A stretch of DNA of 64,000 bases from JAXMDT01 sp046348685 (GTDB taxonomy: Bacteria > Pseudomonadota > Alphaproteobacteria > Rickettsiales > UBA998). Positions 46,101 to 53,533 of the stretch are shown here, in pieces; within the stretch, counting starts at the first letter, position 1, and each line of letters opens with the position of its first letter. The position numbers were made by a program, and so were the translations under genes. The stretch spans positions 1 through 64,000 of the forward strand of contig JAXMDT010000010.1 of NCBI GenBank assembly GCA_046348685.1. Reading direction: 5' to 3'. The notes under the pieces are model-generated. The model had not been told where the DNA came from and did not search any database. It worked only from the letters and a program-made list of their open reading frames with translations.

Positions 46101-46462
46101 ATTTTCTGACGGCCGGAGATACCAAGCTGTTTTTCCGATTCCATCTCGGCGGGCAACCCGTGGCAATCCCAGCCAAACCGGCGCTCAACGCGTTTGCCTT
46201 TCATCGTGTGATAACGTGCTACCAAATCCTTCACATAACCGGTCAGCAAATGCCCGTAATGCGGCAGGCCATTTGCGAAGGGCGGGCCATCGTAAAATAC
46301 ATACGCATTCGTGCTGCCGTCAGGTTTTTTAGCCGGGCGATTATCAACCGATGCCTGAAACACCTTTTCATTTTTCCACCAGGAAAGAATGTCCTTCTCG
46401 ATCGCCACGAAGTCCGGGTTTGGAGCAACCTCAGGATAATGCGTTATTTTTTGTTCAGTCAT
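43127..46462 (-). CDS. ileS: isoleucine--tRNA ligase, IleS2 (eukaryote-like) type
   Basis: 1111 residues, the length of the IleS2 class, which is often less sensitive to mupirocin; typical IleS1 is about 940. The HIGH motif reads HYGH (68-71) within PFANGLPHYGHLLTGYVKDL. The KMSKS loop reads KYSKR (660-664) within GLKYSKRLKNYKDP, with Tyr in place of the usual Met. The CP1 editing domain includes a WTTTPWTLPSNQALAV block. The long C-terminal region (about 850-1111) lacks the Cys4 zinc motif of IleS1, as expected for IleS2. It charges tRNA-Ile. It is the only isoleucyl enzyme in the window and is cotranscribed with gpsA. Confidence 0.95.
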   Translation of the reverse strand: MTEQKITHYPEVAPNPDFVAIEKDILSWWKNEKVFQASVDNRPAKKPDGSTNAYVFYDGPPFANGLPHYGHLLTGYVKDLVARYHTMKGKRVERRFGWDCHGLPAEMESEKQLGISGRQKIMEYGIEKFNEHCRTSVMRYTQEWRNYVTRQARWVDFENDYKTMDITFMESVLWAFKQLYTKGLIYESYRVMPYSWGAETVLSNFETRLDNATREKEDKAITVAFELIDRPASTEHLDKCYVLAWTTTPWTLPSNQALAVGKDLIYTMLIKDNVGYIVADFKYDEYAKILEIETEGGWVAEKSDKEPTSYSVTLCKGESLLNLHYKPLFPYFNDHSDSFRILDGSSFIEEGSGTGVVHMAPGFGEDDQRVCQMNGIELVCPVDEKGRYTNEIYDLPDLKLKGLNVIAETQGQTAEEPFKEDQVKKYGLANLRIIAWLKQHGHLIKDEQYKHNYPHCWRTDTPIIYKAVPSWYVEVSKFKHKAVELNSKINWIPNHVRDGAMGHMLATAPDWSISRNRFWGCPIPVWKSDNPDNKELYVFGSIQELEDFFGAKVKDLHRPYIDDLTKPDPYNDTYTIKRVEEVLDCWFESGSMPYAQVHYPFENKDWFEENFPADFITEYIGQTRGWFNTLIMLSTAIFDSEPFENCICHGVVIDDETGLKYSKRLKNYKDPMEVFDKFGADALRWMMVSSGVMRGSDLGVDPEGAFIRDVVRLHIKPIWNAYNFFTLYANADGIKAQFAADSENLMDRYILAKCREMTDTIEKSLDAYDTPGACDAVTRFIEVLNNWYIRRSRPRFWKSEHDQDKQSAYNTLYTVLHVLCRAAAPLLPLTLEAIFKGLTGGKTALESVHTQNYPSNDIVLANNVEESMRAMDRVRDICTAAHNIRNTENIRTRQPLSTLTVYKANIAAQADYFASLISDETNVKDVRFEDDLEKVASLKLKINFPVAGKRLGGKMKDVGAAAKAGKWKKDKTGAIVVGGEKMEEGEYELLLESKIAKGAQPLASNDALVVLDLTITPELEAEGLVRDVIRLVQESRKTANLHISDRIRLRVTASPEIEKAVESFSGFIAEQVLASKVVTGVCQGGAEHKIEHTLEGKAVTSSFSRDTAAAA

Positions 46463-46603
46463 AGGGTCTATTTATATGAAAGAACGCCAGCATAGCGAAA
46501 TGCTTATCGCCTGCAAGAAAAACCCGAAAAACTGGCGGAATACCCGAAAAAACGGGCAATTCTATACGAAAGATTAACACACACGCGGTACATTAATCAT
46601 ATC

Positions 46604-47029
46604 ATGATGGAAAAACGCCTCACTGTAAGAATGGTTGATCTTTGGGAACTCACAGCCAAAGGCGAACCGCCGCCGGAATTTTTAAAATTCAATACCGGCC
46701 CCATCCAGGATATCTGGCAGCAATGCGTCACGCTTGCAATAGAACCCAGCGGCAATGGCAAAATCACACATCTGGGCAAGCAACTTATCCCTTTCTTCGG
46801 TGGCATGAAGGAAGGTTCGCACATCAATGCGCAGATGAAGGTGTTTCCTGGCGCGCGCCTGATCAAGCACGTCCCCGATATTCTGGTCAGCTATGCGACC
46901 TTGACGGACGAAGGGCAATTCGTCGGCACGAATAACAAAGTTGTGAAATACCGCTCCTGCCTGCTGCCTTTTGGCACGAAGGACGGAATAACGCATGTCA
47001 TTCTCGGTGTATCCTGGCGTGAATTTTAA
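46604..47029 (+). CDS. PAS-like domain protein (PAS_5-type, tentative)
   Basis: 141 residues. The layout resembles stand-alone alphaproteobacterial PAS_5 proteins: an opening VDLWELTAKGEPPPEFLKFNTGPIQDIW (in pieces) like the 'W..L.G..LPs' start, a central LAIEPSGNGKITHLGKQLIPFFGG, and a last strand pair CLLPFGTKDGITHVILGVSWRE. No output domain, signal peptide or membrane segment. Function unknown; PAS_5 proteins may bind a ligand or partner. It is divergent from ileS across a 141-base gap. The family link is by pattern and could be wrong; the gene itself is well supported by length and codon use. Confidence 0.5.
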   Translation: MMEKRLTVRMVDLWELTAKGEPPPEFLKFNTGPIQDIWQQCVTLAIEPSGNGKITHLGKQLIPFFGGMKEGSHINAQMKVFPGARLIKHVPDILVSYATLTDEGQFVGTNNKVVKYRSCLLPFGTKDGITHVILGVSWREF

Positions 47030-47126
47030 AAGGTTTCTTCAACCACACGAACAATTAATAATTTTTTATAGAAAATTTATCGCGATGCTGTTTTAGCTGA
47101 TGCTTCCTTTAACCATGGAGCACACT

Positions 47127-47978
47127 ATGAAAATTAATGGCGATGATAAAGATAATGCGTATGTAGGCAGTGTTTCCGACGACTTTTTCAAGTTAAAAGG
47201 CGGAAACGATTTTGGAAATGGCGATCTCGGTGATGATACGCTTTATGGGGATGCCGGCAATGACACGCTTTTTGGTGGCGATGGCGAAGATAAGCTGTAT
47301 GGGGGTAACGACAGCGATTATCTGTCAGGTGGCTTGGGAGACGATACGCTTGATGGTGGCAACGGCGATGACCTGCTGCAAGGCGGAGAGAACGATGATT
47401 TATTACTGGGAGGAAAAGGCAGTGATACGCTGATCGGCTCATTTGACGATGATACGATGGATGGCGGCGATGGTAATGATTTCATCTACGATATCATCAG
47501 CGACCAGGATTACGATAATCCGCTCACATATCCATTCAGCGACGACGATACGATGATTGGCGGTGCGGGAAATGATTTTATCATTCACGGCATCGGTCAC
47601 AATGAAGTGTATGGCGGAAGCGGTAACGATACTATTCAGGAAATCGTCCTGACCGAGGAGGAAGACCAGCCCTATGCGAATATCAATACTTATATCAGCG
47701 GGGGCAGCGGCGCGGATACTTTCCGCTTTATAAAAGATGCGGCTGATTACCCGATTCCCTATACACGTGAATACTATGTTGATGATTTTCTCCAGGGGAA
47801 AGACAAACTGGAATTAGCAAATTGGACGAAGGAACAGACCCATTTTACGGCTAAAGACGGTGGTACGGAGATTACTTTCGATCATGACATCTATAACGTA
47901 ACTATCTTTATCGCGGATACCAGCGTTGCGAAAGTCATCGCGAATACTGCGTTTACGGATTACGTTTACGATCTCTAA
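47127..47978 (+). CDS. RTX calcium-binding repeat protein (second copy)
   Basis: 283 residues from ATG 47127, chosen for GGAG six bases upstream; ATGs at 47100 and 47115 lie before the site. Gly/Asp nonapeptides fill residues about 28-125 (GGDGEDKLYGGNDSDYLSGG, GGNGDDLLQGGENDDLL), with a second patch near 150-195. The C-terminal about 85 residues (ADTFRFIKDAAD..YYVDDFLQGKDKLELANW) recall the FEFDxNFGHDIIEDF..GQDLLKF segment of the RTX protein at 9163. The protein ends VYDL and lacks an N-terminal signal, consistent with type I secretion. No enzyme domain is seen, and no HlyB/HlyD/TolC genes are in the window. metC starts 44 bases downstream. Confidence 0.85.
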   Translation: MKINGDDKDNAYVGSVSDDFFKLKGGNDFGNGDLGDDTLYGDAGNDTLFGGDGEDKLYGGNDSDYLSGGLGDDTLDGGNGDDLLQGGENDDLLLGGKGSDTLIGSFDDDTMDGGDGNDFIYDIISDQDYDNPLTYPFSDDDTMIGGAGNDFIIHGIGHNEVYGGSGNDTIQEIVLTEEEDQPYANINTYISGGSGADTFRFIKDAADYPIPYTREYYVDDFLQGKDKLELANWTKEQTHFTAKDGGTEITFDHDIYNVTIFIADTSVAKVIANTAFTDYVYDL

Positions 47979-48022
47979 GCAAATCGTTGACGGAAGGTAG
48001 GAAATCCCGTTATTGAGACAGG

Positions 48023-49177
48023 ATGACCACTTTAAAAACAAAGCTGATTTCCGAGGGGCGCGATAGCGGTGATTTTCTCGTTCCGAATCCACCAACCTAT
48101 CGCGCTTCCACGATTCTGTTTCCGGACGCTGAATCCTACGATGAAGCCAATCAGGGCAAAGGAAAAACGCCTTCTTATGGGCGCTATGGAACGCCGACCA
48201 CCTGGCAGCTTGAGGAAATCCTGAACGACCTGCATGGCTCTGATCATACTTTTTTAACATCGACCGGCATGTCTGCTGTGGCTCTGGGGCTGCAAAGCTT
48301 TCTCAAAACCGGGGATCACGCCCTCATTGTCGATTGCGTTTACGGCGGCACGCACCCGTTCTGCGACGGTTTTTTAAAGCATTACGGCGCCGAGGTGACT
48401 TATTTCGATCCGAATATCGGCGCGGGAATCGCTGATCTTTTCAAACCAAATACGAAAGCCGTTTACCTGGAAGCGCCTGGATCACTCACCTTTGAAATGC
48501 AGGATATTGCGGTTATCGCACAGATTGCGCATGACAAAGGCTGCATCGTATTGATGGATTGCACCTGGGCGACGCCGCTGTATTTCAAGCCATTCGATCA
48601 CGGCATCGATGTCGTCATTCATGCGCTTACTAAGTATGTTGGCGGCCACTCCGACCTGATGATGGGCTCAGTCAGCTGCAAGAAAGAACATGCCGGCCCG
48701 ATAAAGAATATGTATCGCTGGACCGCACCGACACCGTCCGGAGATAATGTCACGCTTGCGCTGCGCGGCATTCGTACGATGGCTGTGCGCCTGGAACAGC
48801 AAATGAAGTCCGCTTTGATCATCTGTCAATGGCTGGAGAAACAAAAAGCCGTGAAGCGTATCCTGTTTCCAATGCTTGAATCCAATCCGCATCATGCGCT
48901 CTGGAAAAAATATATGACTGGTGGCGCATCGTTATTTGCCGTAGAAATCGATGCAACGCGTTCCGCGCTTTATAAAGTGATTAATGCGCTTGAACATTTT
49001 GGTATCGGAGCGTCGTGGGGCGGATTTGAAAGTCTCGTTATTCCGTTCGTTCCTGCAGAAAATCGCCACGTCACACGGTGGGCAAAAGACCAGACACTAA
49101 TCCGCCTTCATATCGGCCTGGAAGATCCGGCTGATTTAATCACTGACTTAGAACAAGCGTTTTCCCAACTCGCTTAA
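48023..49177 (+). CDS. metC: cystathionine beta-lyase-type PLP enzyme
   Basis: 384 residues of the Cys/Met metabolism PLP family. The N-terminal RAST..F substrate loop, YGRYGTPTTWQLEEIL, TSTGMSAVALGLQSFLKTGDH, YLEAPGSLTFEMQDI and DCTWATPLYFKPFDHGIDVVIHALTKYVGGHSDLMMG are all present; the Lys in ALTKYVGGHSD is the PLP Schiff-base residue. SLTFEMQD and the WATP loop favour the MetC (beta-lyase) subgroup. It converts cystathionine to homocysteine. A MetZ sulfhydrylase is encoded 1.2 kb away, so both the transsulfuration and direct-sulfhydrylation routes appear available. Confidence 0.9.
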   Translation: MTTLKTKLISEGRDSGDFLVPNPPTYRASTILFPDAESYDEANQGKGKTPSYGRYGTPTTWQLEEILNDLHGSDHTFLTSTGMSAVALGLQSFLKTGDHALIVDCVYGGTHPFCDGFLKHYGAEVTYFDPNIGAGIADLFKPNTKAVYLEAPGSLTFEMQDIAVIAQIAHDKGCIVLMDCTWATPLYFKPFDHGIDVVIHALTKYVGGHSDLMMGSVSCKKEHAGPIKNMYRWTAPTPSGDNVTLALRGIRTMAVRLEQQMKSALIICQWLEKQKAVKRILFPMLESNPHHALWKKYMTGGASLFAVEIDATRSALYKVINALEHFGIGASWGGFESLVIPFVPAENRHVTRWAKDQTLIRLHIGLEDPADLITDLEQAFSQLA

Positions 49178-49246
49178 TGCTGCAGCGCAACGCATGGCCG
49201 TCATGCAGTTTTTGCATTGGTGTCTAAAATAGAATGCGCGTATCTA

Positions 49247-49438
49247 ATGCGCATGATTAAAAAACAACATCTTGTAGCACTTATTGCAACCTCCCTACTA
49301 GGGCTGCTATCCGCCTGCAGTTCTACGAGCCCATTTTCCTCCATGCCACAAACGCATTATACGAGTTCATGGGAATCCCTTAAATACTCGGACTATGCTG
49401 CCAATGAACCTGGCGGATTTATCCGCATGGGCAAGTAA
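49247..49438 (+). CDS. small outer-envelope lipoprotein, hypothetical
   Basis: 63 residues from ATG 49247 (ATG 49253 also possible). Basic start MRMIKKQ, hydrophobic core LVALIATSLLGLL and lipobox LSAC, with the Cys near residue 24, form a clear type II signal peptide. The mature part is only about 40 residues, Ser/Tyr-rich (SSTSPFSSMPQTHYTSSW), ending GGFIRMGK. Ser after the Cys suggests outer-membrane sorting through Lol, whose genes are at 27.9-29.8 kb. Family not recognised. Confidence 0.6.
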   Translation: MRMIKKQHLVALIATSLLGLLSACSSTSPFSSMPQTHYTSSWESLKYSDYAANEPGGFIRMGK

Positions 49439-49535
49439 TCTATATTGCCGGCAGATTGTTTATAATTTTCATTAGCTCTTATTTATTGGTTAAAAAACGC
49501 GCTGCTGCACCGCACAAAAATTTACTCTCTTTTTC

Positions 49536-49564
49536 TTGACACCCAAATATTAGCCTCCTATACG
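49536..49564 (+). promoter_or_regulatory. sigma-70-type promoter of phasin gene
   Basis: TTGACA (49536-49541), 17 bases, TATACG (49559-49564). Transcription would start near 49571, leaving an untranslated leader of about 130 bases before the phasin ATG at 49702. The leader (49571-49701) shows no open frame and no riboswitch pattern that I recognise. Confidence 0.65.
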
Positions 49565-49701
49565 TCACCTATTGCGTTGCGAAATACCGTCTTTGACTAC
49601 CTTTCGGTACTATATTGCTAGTATTTATAAGGGCTCCTTCTTGAGCAGGATTAGCGGAGTATTTTGCGACATCAATAATAAGCCCACCGAAGGAGTTATA
49701 T

Positions 49702-50304
49702 ATGGCACCATCCAAAAAAAGCCGCGGTAAAGCTGCCCCTATTAAAATGAAAGTGGCATCGCCCAAATCGTCGGTAAAATCGGCAGCAAAAACCGCACGC
49801 CTGAATTCGGAGAACGTCGTCCGTTTTGGAACAGATTCTTTGAAAGATATGTTTACGTCGTCTTCAGGCGAAGCGCAAAAAGCGCAGCGTAAAGCATATG
49901 CGATCGGTCGTGAAGGCGCACAACACATGTCACGTTCGGCGGATGCTGCAACCCGCGCCATGAGCGAAGCCGTGTCTGTCACTCAGAATAACATCGAAGC
50001 ATGCATCGAAAGCGGTAATATCACCGCTAACATGTCGCGCGAAATTTCCGAAGAAATCTTCAATTTCGCCAATGAGATCATGTCCAACAACATCGATATC
50101 TCGAAGGATGTTTTCTCCTGCCGCACGATCAACGATGTTTTCGAATTGCAAAGCAAAATGTTCCGTAATAATGTTGATCGTCTTTTCAATGAATCAGCCC
50201 GGATTTCAGAAATGCTATTCGATACGGTCACCAAAGCCTCCGAGCCATTGAGCGAGCGCATGGTGGAAGCGTCGGACAAACTCAGCAAGTCGTTTGCTGC
50301 TTAA
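49702..50304 (+). CDS. phasin family protein
   Basis: 200 residues: a basic, Ala/Ser/Lys-rich N-terminus (1-33) and then continuous amphipathic helices with the phasin_2 pattern (QRKAYAIGREGAQHMSRSADAATRAM; ANEIMSNNIDISKDVFSCRTINDVFELQSKMFRNNVDRLF, read in pieces; EPLSERMVEASDKL). Phasins coat polyhydroxyalkanoate granules; the KAAPIK-type basic N-terminus can also bind DNA. AAGGAG lies seven bases before the ATG, a strong promoter is upstream and a strong terminator follows, so it is a well-expressed single-gene unit. No phaC/phaZ is in the window, so a granule role is inferred. Confidence 0.85.
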   Translation: MAPSKKSRGKAAPIKMKVASPKSSVKSAAKTARLNSENVVRFGTDSLKDMFTSSSGEAQKAQRKAYAIGREGAQHMSRSADAATRAMSEAVSVTQNNIEACIESGNITANMSREISEEIFNFANEIMSNNIDISKDVFSCRTINDVFELQSKMFRNNVDRLFNESARISEMLFDTVTKASEPLSERMVEASDKLSKSFAA

Positions 50305-50330
50305 AATATTACAGTAGTCCTCCTCAACAT

Positions 50331-50362
50331 CGCCTGCCGGTCAAACGGTGGGCGTTTTTTTT
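50331..50362 (+). terminator. Rho-independent terminator after phasin gene
   Basis: CGCCTGCCG and CGGTGGGCG pair over nine positions (two G-T wobbles) around a GTCAAA loop, followed by eight T. It lies 27 bases after the phasin stop and 15 bases before the end of the converging metZ. Confidence 0.85.
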
Positions 50363-50376
50363 ATTTTGAGAATGAA

Positions 50377-51591
50377 TCAGGAGGCGGCTTGAATCAGATC
50401 ATTCTCAAGATCGTCGCAATCTTCCAAACCCACTGAAAGACGCAATAATCCTTCGCTAATACCAGCAGCTTGCCTCTCATCCGCTGTCAGATTGGAATGA
50501 GTCGTCGATGCCGGATGCGTGAGCAAGCTTTTCGCATCCCCGAGATTATTCGATATGTCGATGATCTGAAGCGCGTTCATAAGCCGGAATGCGCCTTCGC
50601 GCCCGCCTTTTGCCTCAAACGCGACCATGGTACCACCGCACGGCTCCCCTTTTCGCTGCATCTGGCGACGCGCGATCTCATATTGCGGATGGCTTGGCAA
50701 ACCAGGGTAAAGGACGCGCACAATATTCTTTTGCTTTTCCAGAGAAGCAGCAATTTTGAGGGCGCTCTCGCACTGTCTGGTCACCCTGAGCGCAAAAGTC
50801 TCCAGACTCTTTAGGATAACCCACGCATTGAATGGGCTCAATGCGGGGCCGGTATGCCGGTGGAATGGCATAACAATCTTTTCCAGAAATTCTTTCTCGC
50901 CAAGCACCGCGCCGCCGAGCGTACGCCCCTGGCCATCCATATGCTTCGTTGTCGAATAGACAACAAGGTCGGCGCCAAGCGCTAACGGCTTTTGCAATAG
51001 GGGCGAAGCGAAAATATTATCGACGATCAGCTTTGCGCCGTGTTTCTTTGTGAAACTCGCGATCATCTCGATATCGACGATTTCAAGGTTTGGGTTAGCC
51101 GGTGTTTCAATAAATACCGCCGCCGTATTTTTTCTGAAGGCTTTTTCCCAATTTTCTCTTTTAGTGCCATCGACCAGCGTGACCTCTATACCGAACCGCG
51201 GCAGTATCTGATTGATGATATAGTGGCATGAGCCAAACAACACCTGGTGCGCAATCACATGGTCACCCGTCTTCAGAAAGGACATCAGGCTCGCGTTGAC
51301 AGCCGCCATGCCGCTTCCCATGACGATGCAGGCCTCCGCCCCCTCAATCAGCGCGAGACGGTCTTCCAGCATTTTTAAATTCGGATTGAGATAGCGCGAA
51401 TAAACATAGCCTGGCGACGTCCCATCAAAACGGCTCGCCGCAATTTCCGCTGAATCGTAGCAAAAGCCGGAATTCAGATAAATCGCTTCCGAGGTCTCAC
51501 CTAATTCCGAGCGCCATGTACCACCCCGTACCAGCTGGGTATCCAGATTCCAGGACTCAGCAACGTCGCGGGTATTTTTATTGCGTTTCAT
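50377..51591 (-). CDS. metZ: O-succinylhomoserine sulfhydrylase
   Basis: 404 residues, a PLP enzyme of the Cys/Met family. NLDTQLVRGGTWRSELGETSEAIYLNSGF (in pieces) is the MetZ-like start. YSRYLNPNLKMLEDRLALIEGAEACIVMGSGMAA, FIETPANPNLEIVDI and DNIFASPLLQKPLALGADLVVYSTTKHMDGQGRTLGG follow; the Lys in STTKHMDGQGR is the PLP lysine. THPASTTHSNL and GLLRLSVGLEDCDDLENDL close the fold. It makes homocysteine from O-succinylhomoserine (or a related ester) and sulfide. It is divergent from queE across 81 bases that contain an inverted repeat. Confidence 0.92.
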   Translation of the reverse strand: MKRNKNTRDVAESWNLDTQLVRGGTWRSELGETSEAIYLNSGFCYDSAEIAASRFDGTSPGYVYSRYLNPNLKMLEDRLALIEGAEACIVMGSGMAAVNASLMSFLKTGDHVIAHQVLFGSCHYIINQILPRFGIEVTLVDGTKRENWEKAFRKNTAAVFIETPANPNLEIVDIEMIASFTKKHGAKLIVDNIFASPLLQKPLALGADLVVYSTTKHMDGQGRTLGGAVLGEKEFLEKIVMPFHRHTGPALSPFNAWVILKSLETFALRVTRQCESALKIAASLEKQKNIVRVLYPGLPSHPQYEIARRQMQRKGEPCGGTMVAFEAKGGREGAFRLMNALQIIDISNNLGDAKSLLTHPASTTHSNLTADERQAAGISEGLLRLSVGLEDCDDLENDLIQAAS

Positions 51592-51592
51592 G

Positions 51593-51661
51593 CTTGGAAC
51601 TTAGCCATTCTGCGATTAAACTCGGCCAAATAACATACTTACAGAAACAGCTATTTCCAAG
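51593..51661. repeat. imperfect inverted repeat between metZ and queE
   Basis: CTTGGAACTTAGC (51593-51605) and GCTATTTCCAAG (51650-51661) are inverted copies with one bulge, 44 bases apart. They nearly fill the 81-base divergent gap. In the metZ transcript the 3' arm would end one base before the ATG, so a leader structure or a paired operator is possible. It does not match SAM-II or preQ1 riboswitch consensus patterns. Confidence 0.45.
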
Positions 51662-51672
51662 TTTTAAGTACG

Positions 51673-52326
51673 ATGTTTGGCAAAAACCCACTCCGCCCGC
51701 CGGAAAAAGGCGATGGCTCCATCCTTCAGGTGCAGAACATCTTTCCGACATTGCAGGGTGAAGGTCCGTTTGCCGGCAGACCCGCTATCTTCATCCGTCT
51801 TGGGGGATGCAATCTCGCCTGCGATTTCTGCGATACTGAATTTGAAGATTTTACGACGTGGACAACAGAGGATGTTGTCGCCCACGCCAGCCTCTATCCT
51901 GCCCGCCTCGCCGTGATCACCGGAGGTGAGCCATTCCGCCAACCTATTGCACCGCTTTGTGAGATGTTGCTGGCAGCAGGATTTGAAGTCCAGATCGAAA
52001 CAAACGGCACACTATACCGCCCCTTAGACTCCCGCATACATATCGTTTGCTCGCCAAAAACAACCACCGGTCAATACGCTCCCCTGCGTCCTGACCTTTT
52101 GCCGCATATCTCGGCATTGAAGTTCCTGGTCTCCGCCAGCCATCCACTTTACCGCGATATACCGGAGCTTGGCCAACATGATTACCATATACCCGTGTAT
52201 GTGCAGCCGATCGACGAATATGATGAAATAAAAAACGCAAACAATGTCACTCTTGCCAAAGACCTCGCCATGACGCACGGCTACCGGCTGAGCCTGCAGC
52301 TGCATAAATTATTGGGGATCGAATGA
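51673..52326 (+). CDS. queE: 7-carboxy-7-deazaguanine synthase
   Basis: 217 residues, a radical-SAM enzyme of queuosine synthesis. It turns CPH4 into CDG. FPTLQGEGPFAGRPAIFIRLGGCNLACDFCDTEF (read in pieces) contains the CxxxCxxC cluster motif (Cys46, Cys50, Cys53) and the QueE-specific GEG and RLGGCNL residues. VITGGEPFRQ is the GGEP SAM-binding motif. The end HGYRLSLQLHKLLGIE is the QueE C-terminal signature. It overlaps queC by 4 bases (ATGA), forming a queEC operon. Confidence 0.95.
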   Translation: MFGKNPLRPPEKGDGSILQVQNIFPTLQGEGPFAGRPAIFIRLGGCNLACDFCDTEFEDFTTWTTEDVVAHASLYPARLAVITGGEPFRQPIAPLCEMLLAAGFEVQIETNGTLYRPLDSRIHIVCSPKTTTGQYAPLRPDLLPHISALKFLVSASHPLYRDIPELGQHDYHIPVYVQPIDEYDEIKNANNVTLAKDLAMTHGYRLSLQLHKLLGIE

Positions 52327-53009
52327 TGAAAAAGGCCGTTCTTTTGCTCTCCGGTGGACTGGATTCCGCGACGACCGGTGCTATTGCCAAATCGCAAGGG
52401 TTTGAGCTATATGCGCTTTCGATGCAGTATGGTCAGAGGCATGCAGCCGAACTGGAAGCGGCGCGGAACGTAGCAGCCGCTCTCAGCGTGGTAGAGCATA
52501 AGGTTGCCGAGCTTGACCTCAGGCTGTTTGGTGGCTCAGCATTGACCGATACCATTAACGTACCGAAAAACCGAAATGCGGACGATATGGCACATGGGAT
52601 ACCAGTCACTTATGTGCCCGCGAGAAATACTATTTTCCTATCCTATGCGCTGGCCTATGCAGAGGTGCTTGATGCAGTTGATATTTTCATCGGGGTCAAT
52701 GCTGTCGATTACAGCGGGTATCCAGACTGCCGCCCGGCTTTCATCGAAGCCTTCGAGCGCATGGCGAACCTTGCCACCGCCATGACTACTGAAAAGGCTC
52801 AGAAAGTCCATATCCATGCGCCACTCATAAACCTGACCAAAGCGGAAATCATCCAAACTGGCGCATTTCTGGGTCTGGATTACGGGATGACACTTTCCTG
52901 CTATGACCCATCAAGAGAAGGCAAGGCCTGCGGCGTATGTGATTCTTGTATTTTAAGGAAAAATGGCTTTGCTGCCGCTGGTATTCCCGACCCCACGCAA
53001 TACGTCTAA
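52323..53009 (+). CDS. queC: 7-cyano-7-deazaguanine synthase
   Basis: 228 residues. The N-type ATP pyrophosphatase motif LLSGGLDSAT (SGGLDS at 10-15), YALSMQYGQRH, the VPARNTIFLSYALAYAE block and the C-terminal zinc Cys group SCYDPSREGKACGVCDSC are all present. It converts CDG to preQ0 with ATP and ammonia. It is translationally coupled to queE. The ATG at 52323 overlaps the queE stop; an ATG three bases later is equivalent. Confidence 0.96.
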   Translation: MMKKAVLLLSGGLDSATTGAIAKSQGFELYALSMQYGQRHAAELEAARNVAAALSVVEHKVAELDLRLFGGSALTDTINVPKNRNADDMAHGIPVTYVPARNTIFLSYALAYAEVLDAVDIFIGVNAVDYSGYPDCRPAFIEAFERMANLATAMTTEKAQKVHIHAPLINLTKAEIIQTGAFLGLDYGMTLSCYDPSREGKACGVCDSCILRKNGFAAAGIPDPTQYV

Positions 53010-53023
53010 AATCCCGTTAATTG

Positions 53024-53063
53024 TTAATTCGACCTTAACGAACGCCTGCCATAGTGTTAATAT
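53024..53063 (+). promoter_or_regulatory. perfect CtrA box and promoter of flgC-like gene
   Basis: TTAA (53024-53027), seven bases, TTAA (53035-53038) matches the CtrA consensus exactly. If TTAACG at 53035-53040 serves as -35, a 17-base spacer leads to TAATAT at 53058-53063. The flgC-like ATG is at 53081 with GGAG five bases before it. CtrA activates flagellar class II genes from sites overlapping the -35 in Caulobacter, and this layout fits that. Confidence 0.7.
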
Positions 53064-53080
53064 AACGGGGTGGAGCTAAT

Positions 53081-53479
53081 ATGAATCCAGTTTTTGGTAT
53101 CAGTGTTTCCGGCATGAACGCAGCAGGCCTGCGCCTGGCGAATAGCGCAAACAATATCGCTAACGTCGAAAGCACCTCGCGCTACGAGAATGGCGAAACC
53201 GTGCGCACGCCCTATATGCCGACCGATGTCGTTCAAACCTCCATTGAGCCAACCGGCGGCGTCAAAGCGTCTGTTCGCCCACGCGATCCGGCATCGATCC
53301 CTGTCTATGCACCTGACCATCCTTATGCGGATACAGATGGCATGGTGGACTATCCAAATGTCAGTCTGGAGGAAGAACTCGTCGACACCAAGATCGCCAG
53401 CTATGATTATAAGGCGAATCTTAAGGTGCTTAAAACGGCTGATGACATGATGCAGTCCCTGCTCGACATCAAGACCTAA
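53081..53479 (+). CDS. orphan FlgC-like flagellar basal-body rod protein
   Basis: 132 residues. The N-terminus FGISVSGMNAAGLRLANSANNIANVEST is the flagellar rod/hook signature (SANNIAN), and the C-terminus VDTKIASYDYKANLKVLKTADDMMQSLLDIKT is FlgC-like. The central part is short and Pro-rich. FlgC is a proximal rod protein normally in an flgBC-fliE operon; here it stands alone between queC and the SRP RNA. Stand-alone FlgC-like genes occur in alphaproteobacteria, so whether it builds the rod is uncertain. Expression is probably CtrA-controlled. Confidence 0.8.
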   Translation: MNPVFGISVSGMNAAGLRLANSANNIANVESTSRYENGETVRTPYMPTDVVQTSIEPTGGVKASVRPRDPASIPVYAPDHPYADTDGMVDYPNVSLEEELVDTKIASYDYKANLKVLKTADDMMQSLLDIKT

Positions 53480-53496
53480 AAACTTTTCCCTTTCCC

Positions 53497-53525
53497 TTGC
53501 ACTCCCAAGATTAATACACCATAGT
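53497..53525 (+). promoter_or_regulatory. promoter of SRP RNA gene
   Basis: TTGCAC (53497-53502), 17 bases, CATAGT (53520-53525). The expected start near 53532-53534 coincides with the first paired base of the SRP RNA. Confidence 0.6.
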
Positions 53526-53533
53526 CATTCTCT

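Noticed and set aside
46463..46603. T-box or other tRNA-sensing leader upstream of ileS
   Set aside because: No T-box sequence or specifier stem; only a short CCCG/CGGG hairpin is seen. T-boxes are also rare in alphaproteobacteria.
47188..47442. Reverse-strand frame rich in His/Arg/Cys opposite the RTX repeats
   Set aside because: A by-product of the repetitive Gly/Asp codons on the other strand.
51592..51672. preQ1 riboswitch before queE
   Set aside because: The A-rich preQ1-I tail and its short stem are missing; only the inverted repeat reported above is present.
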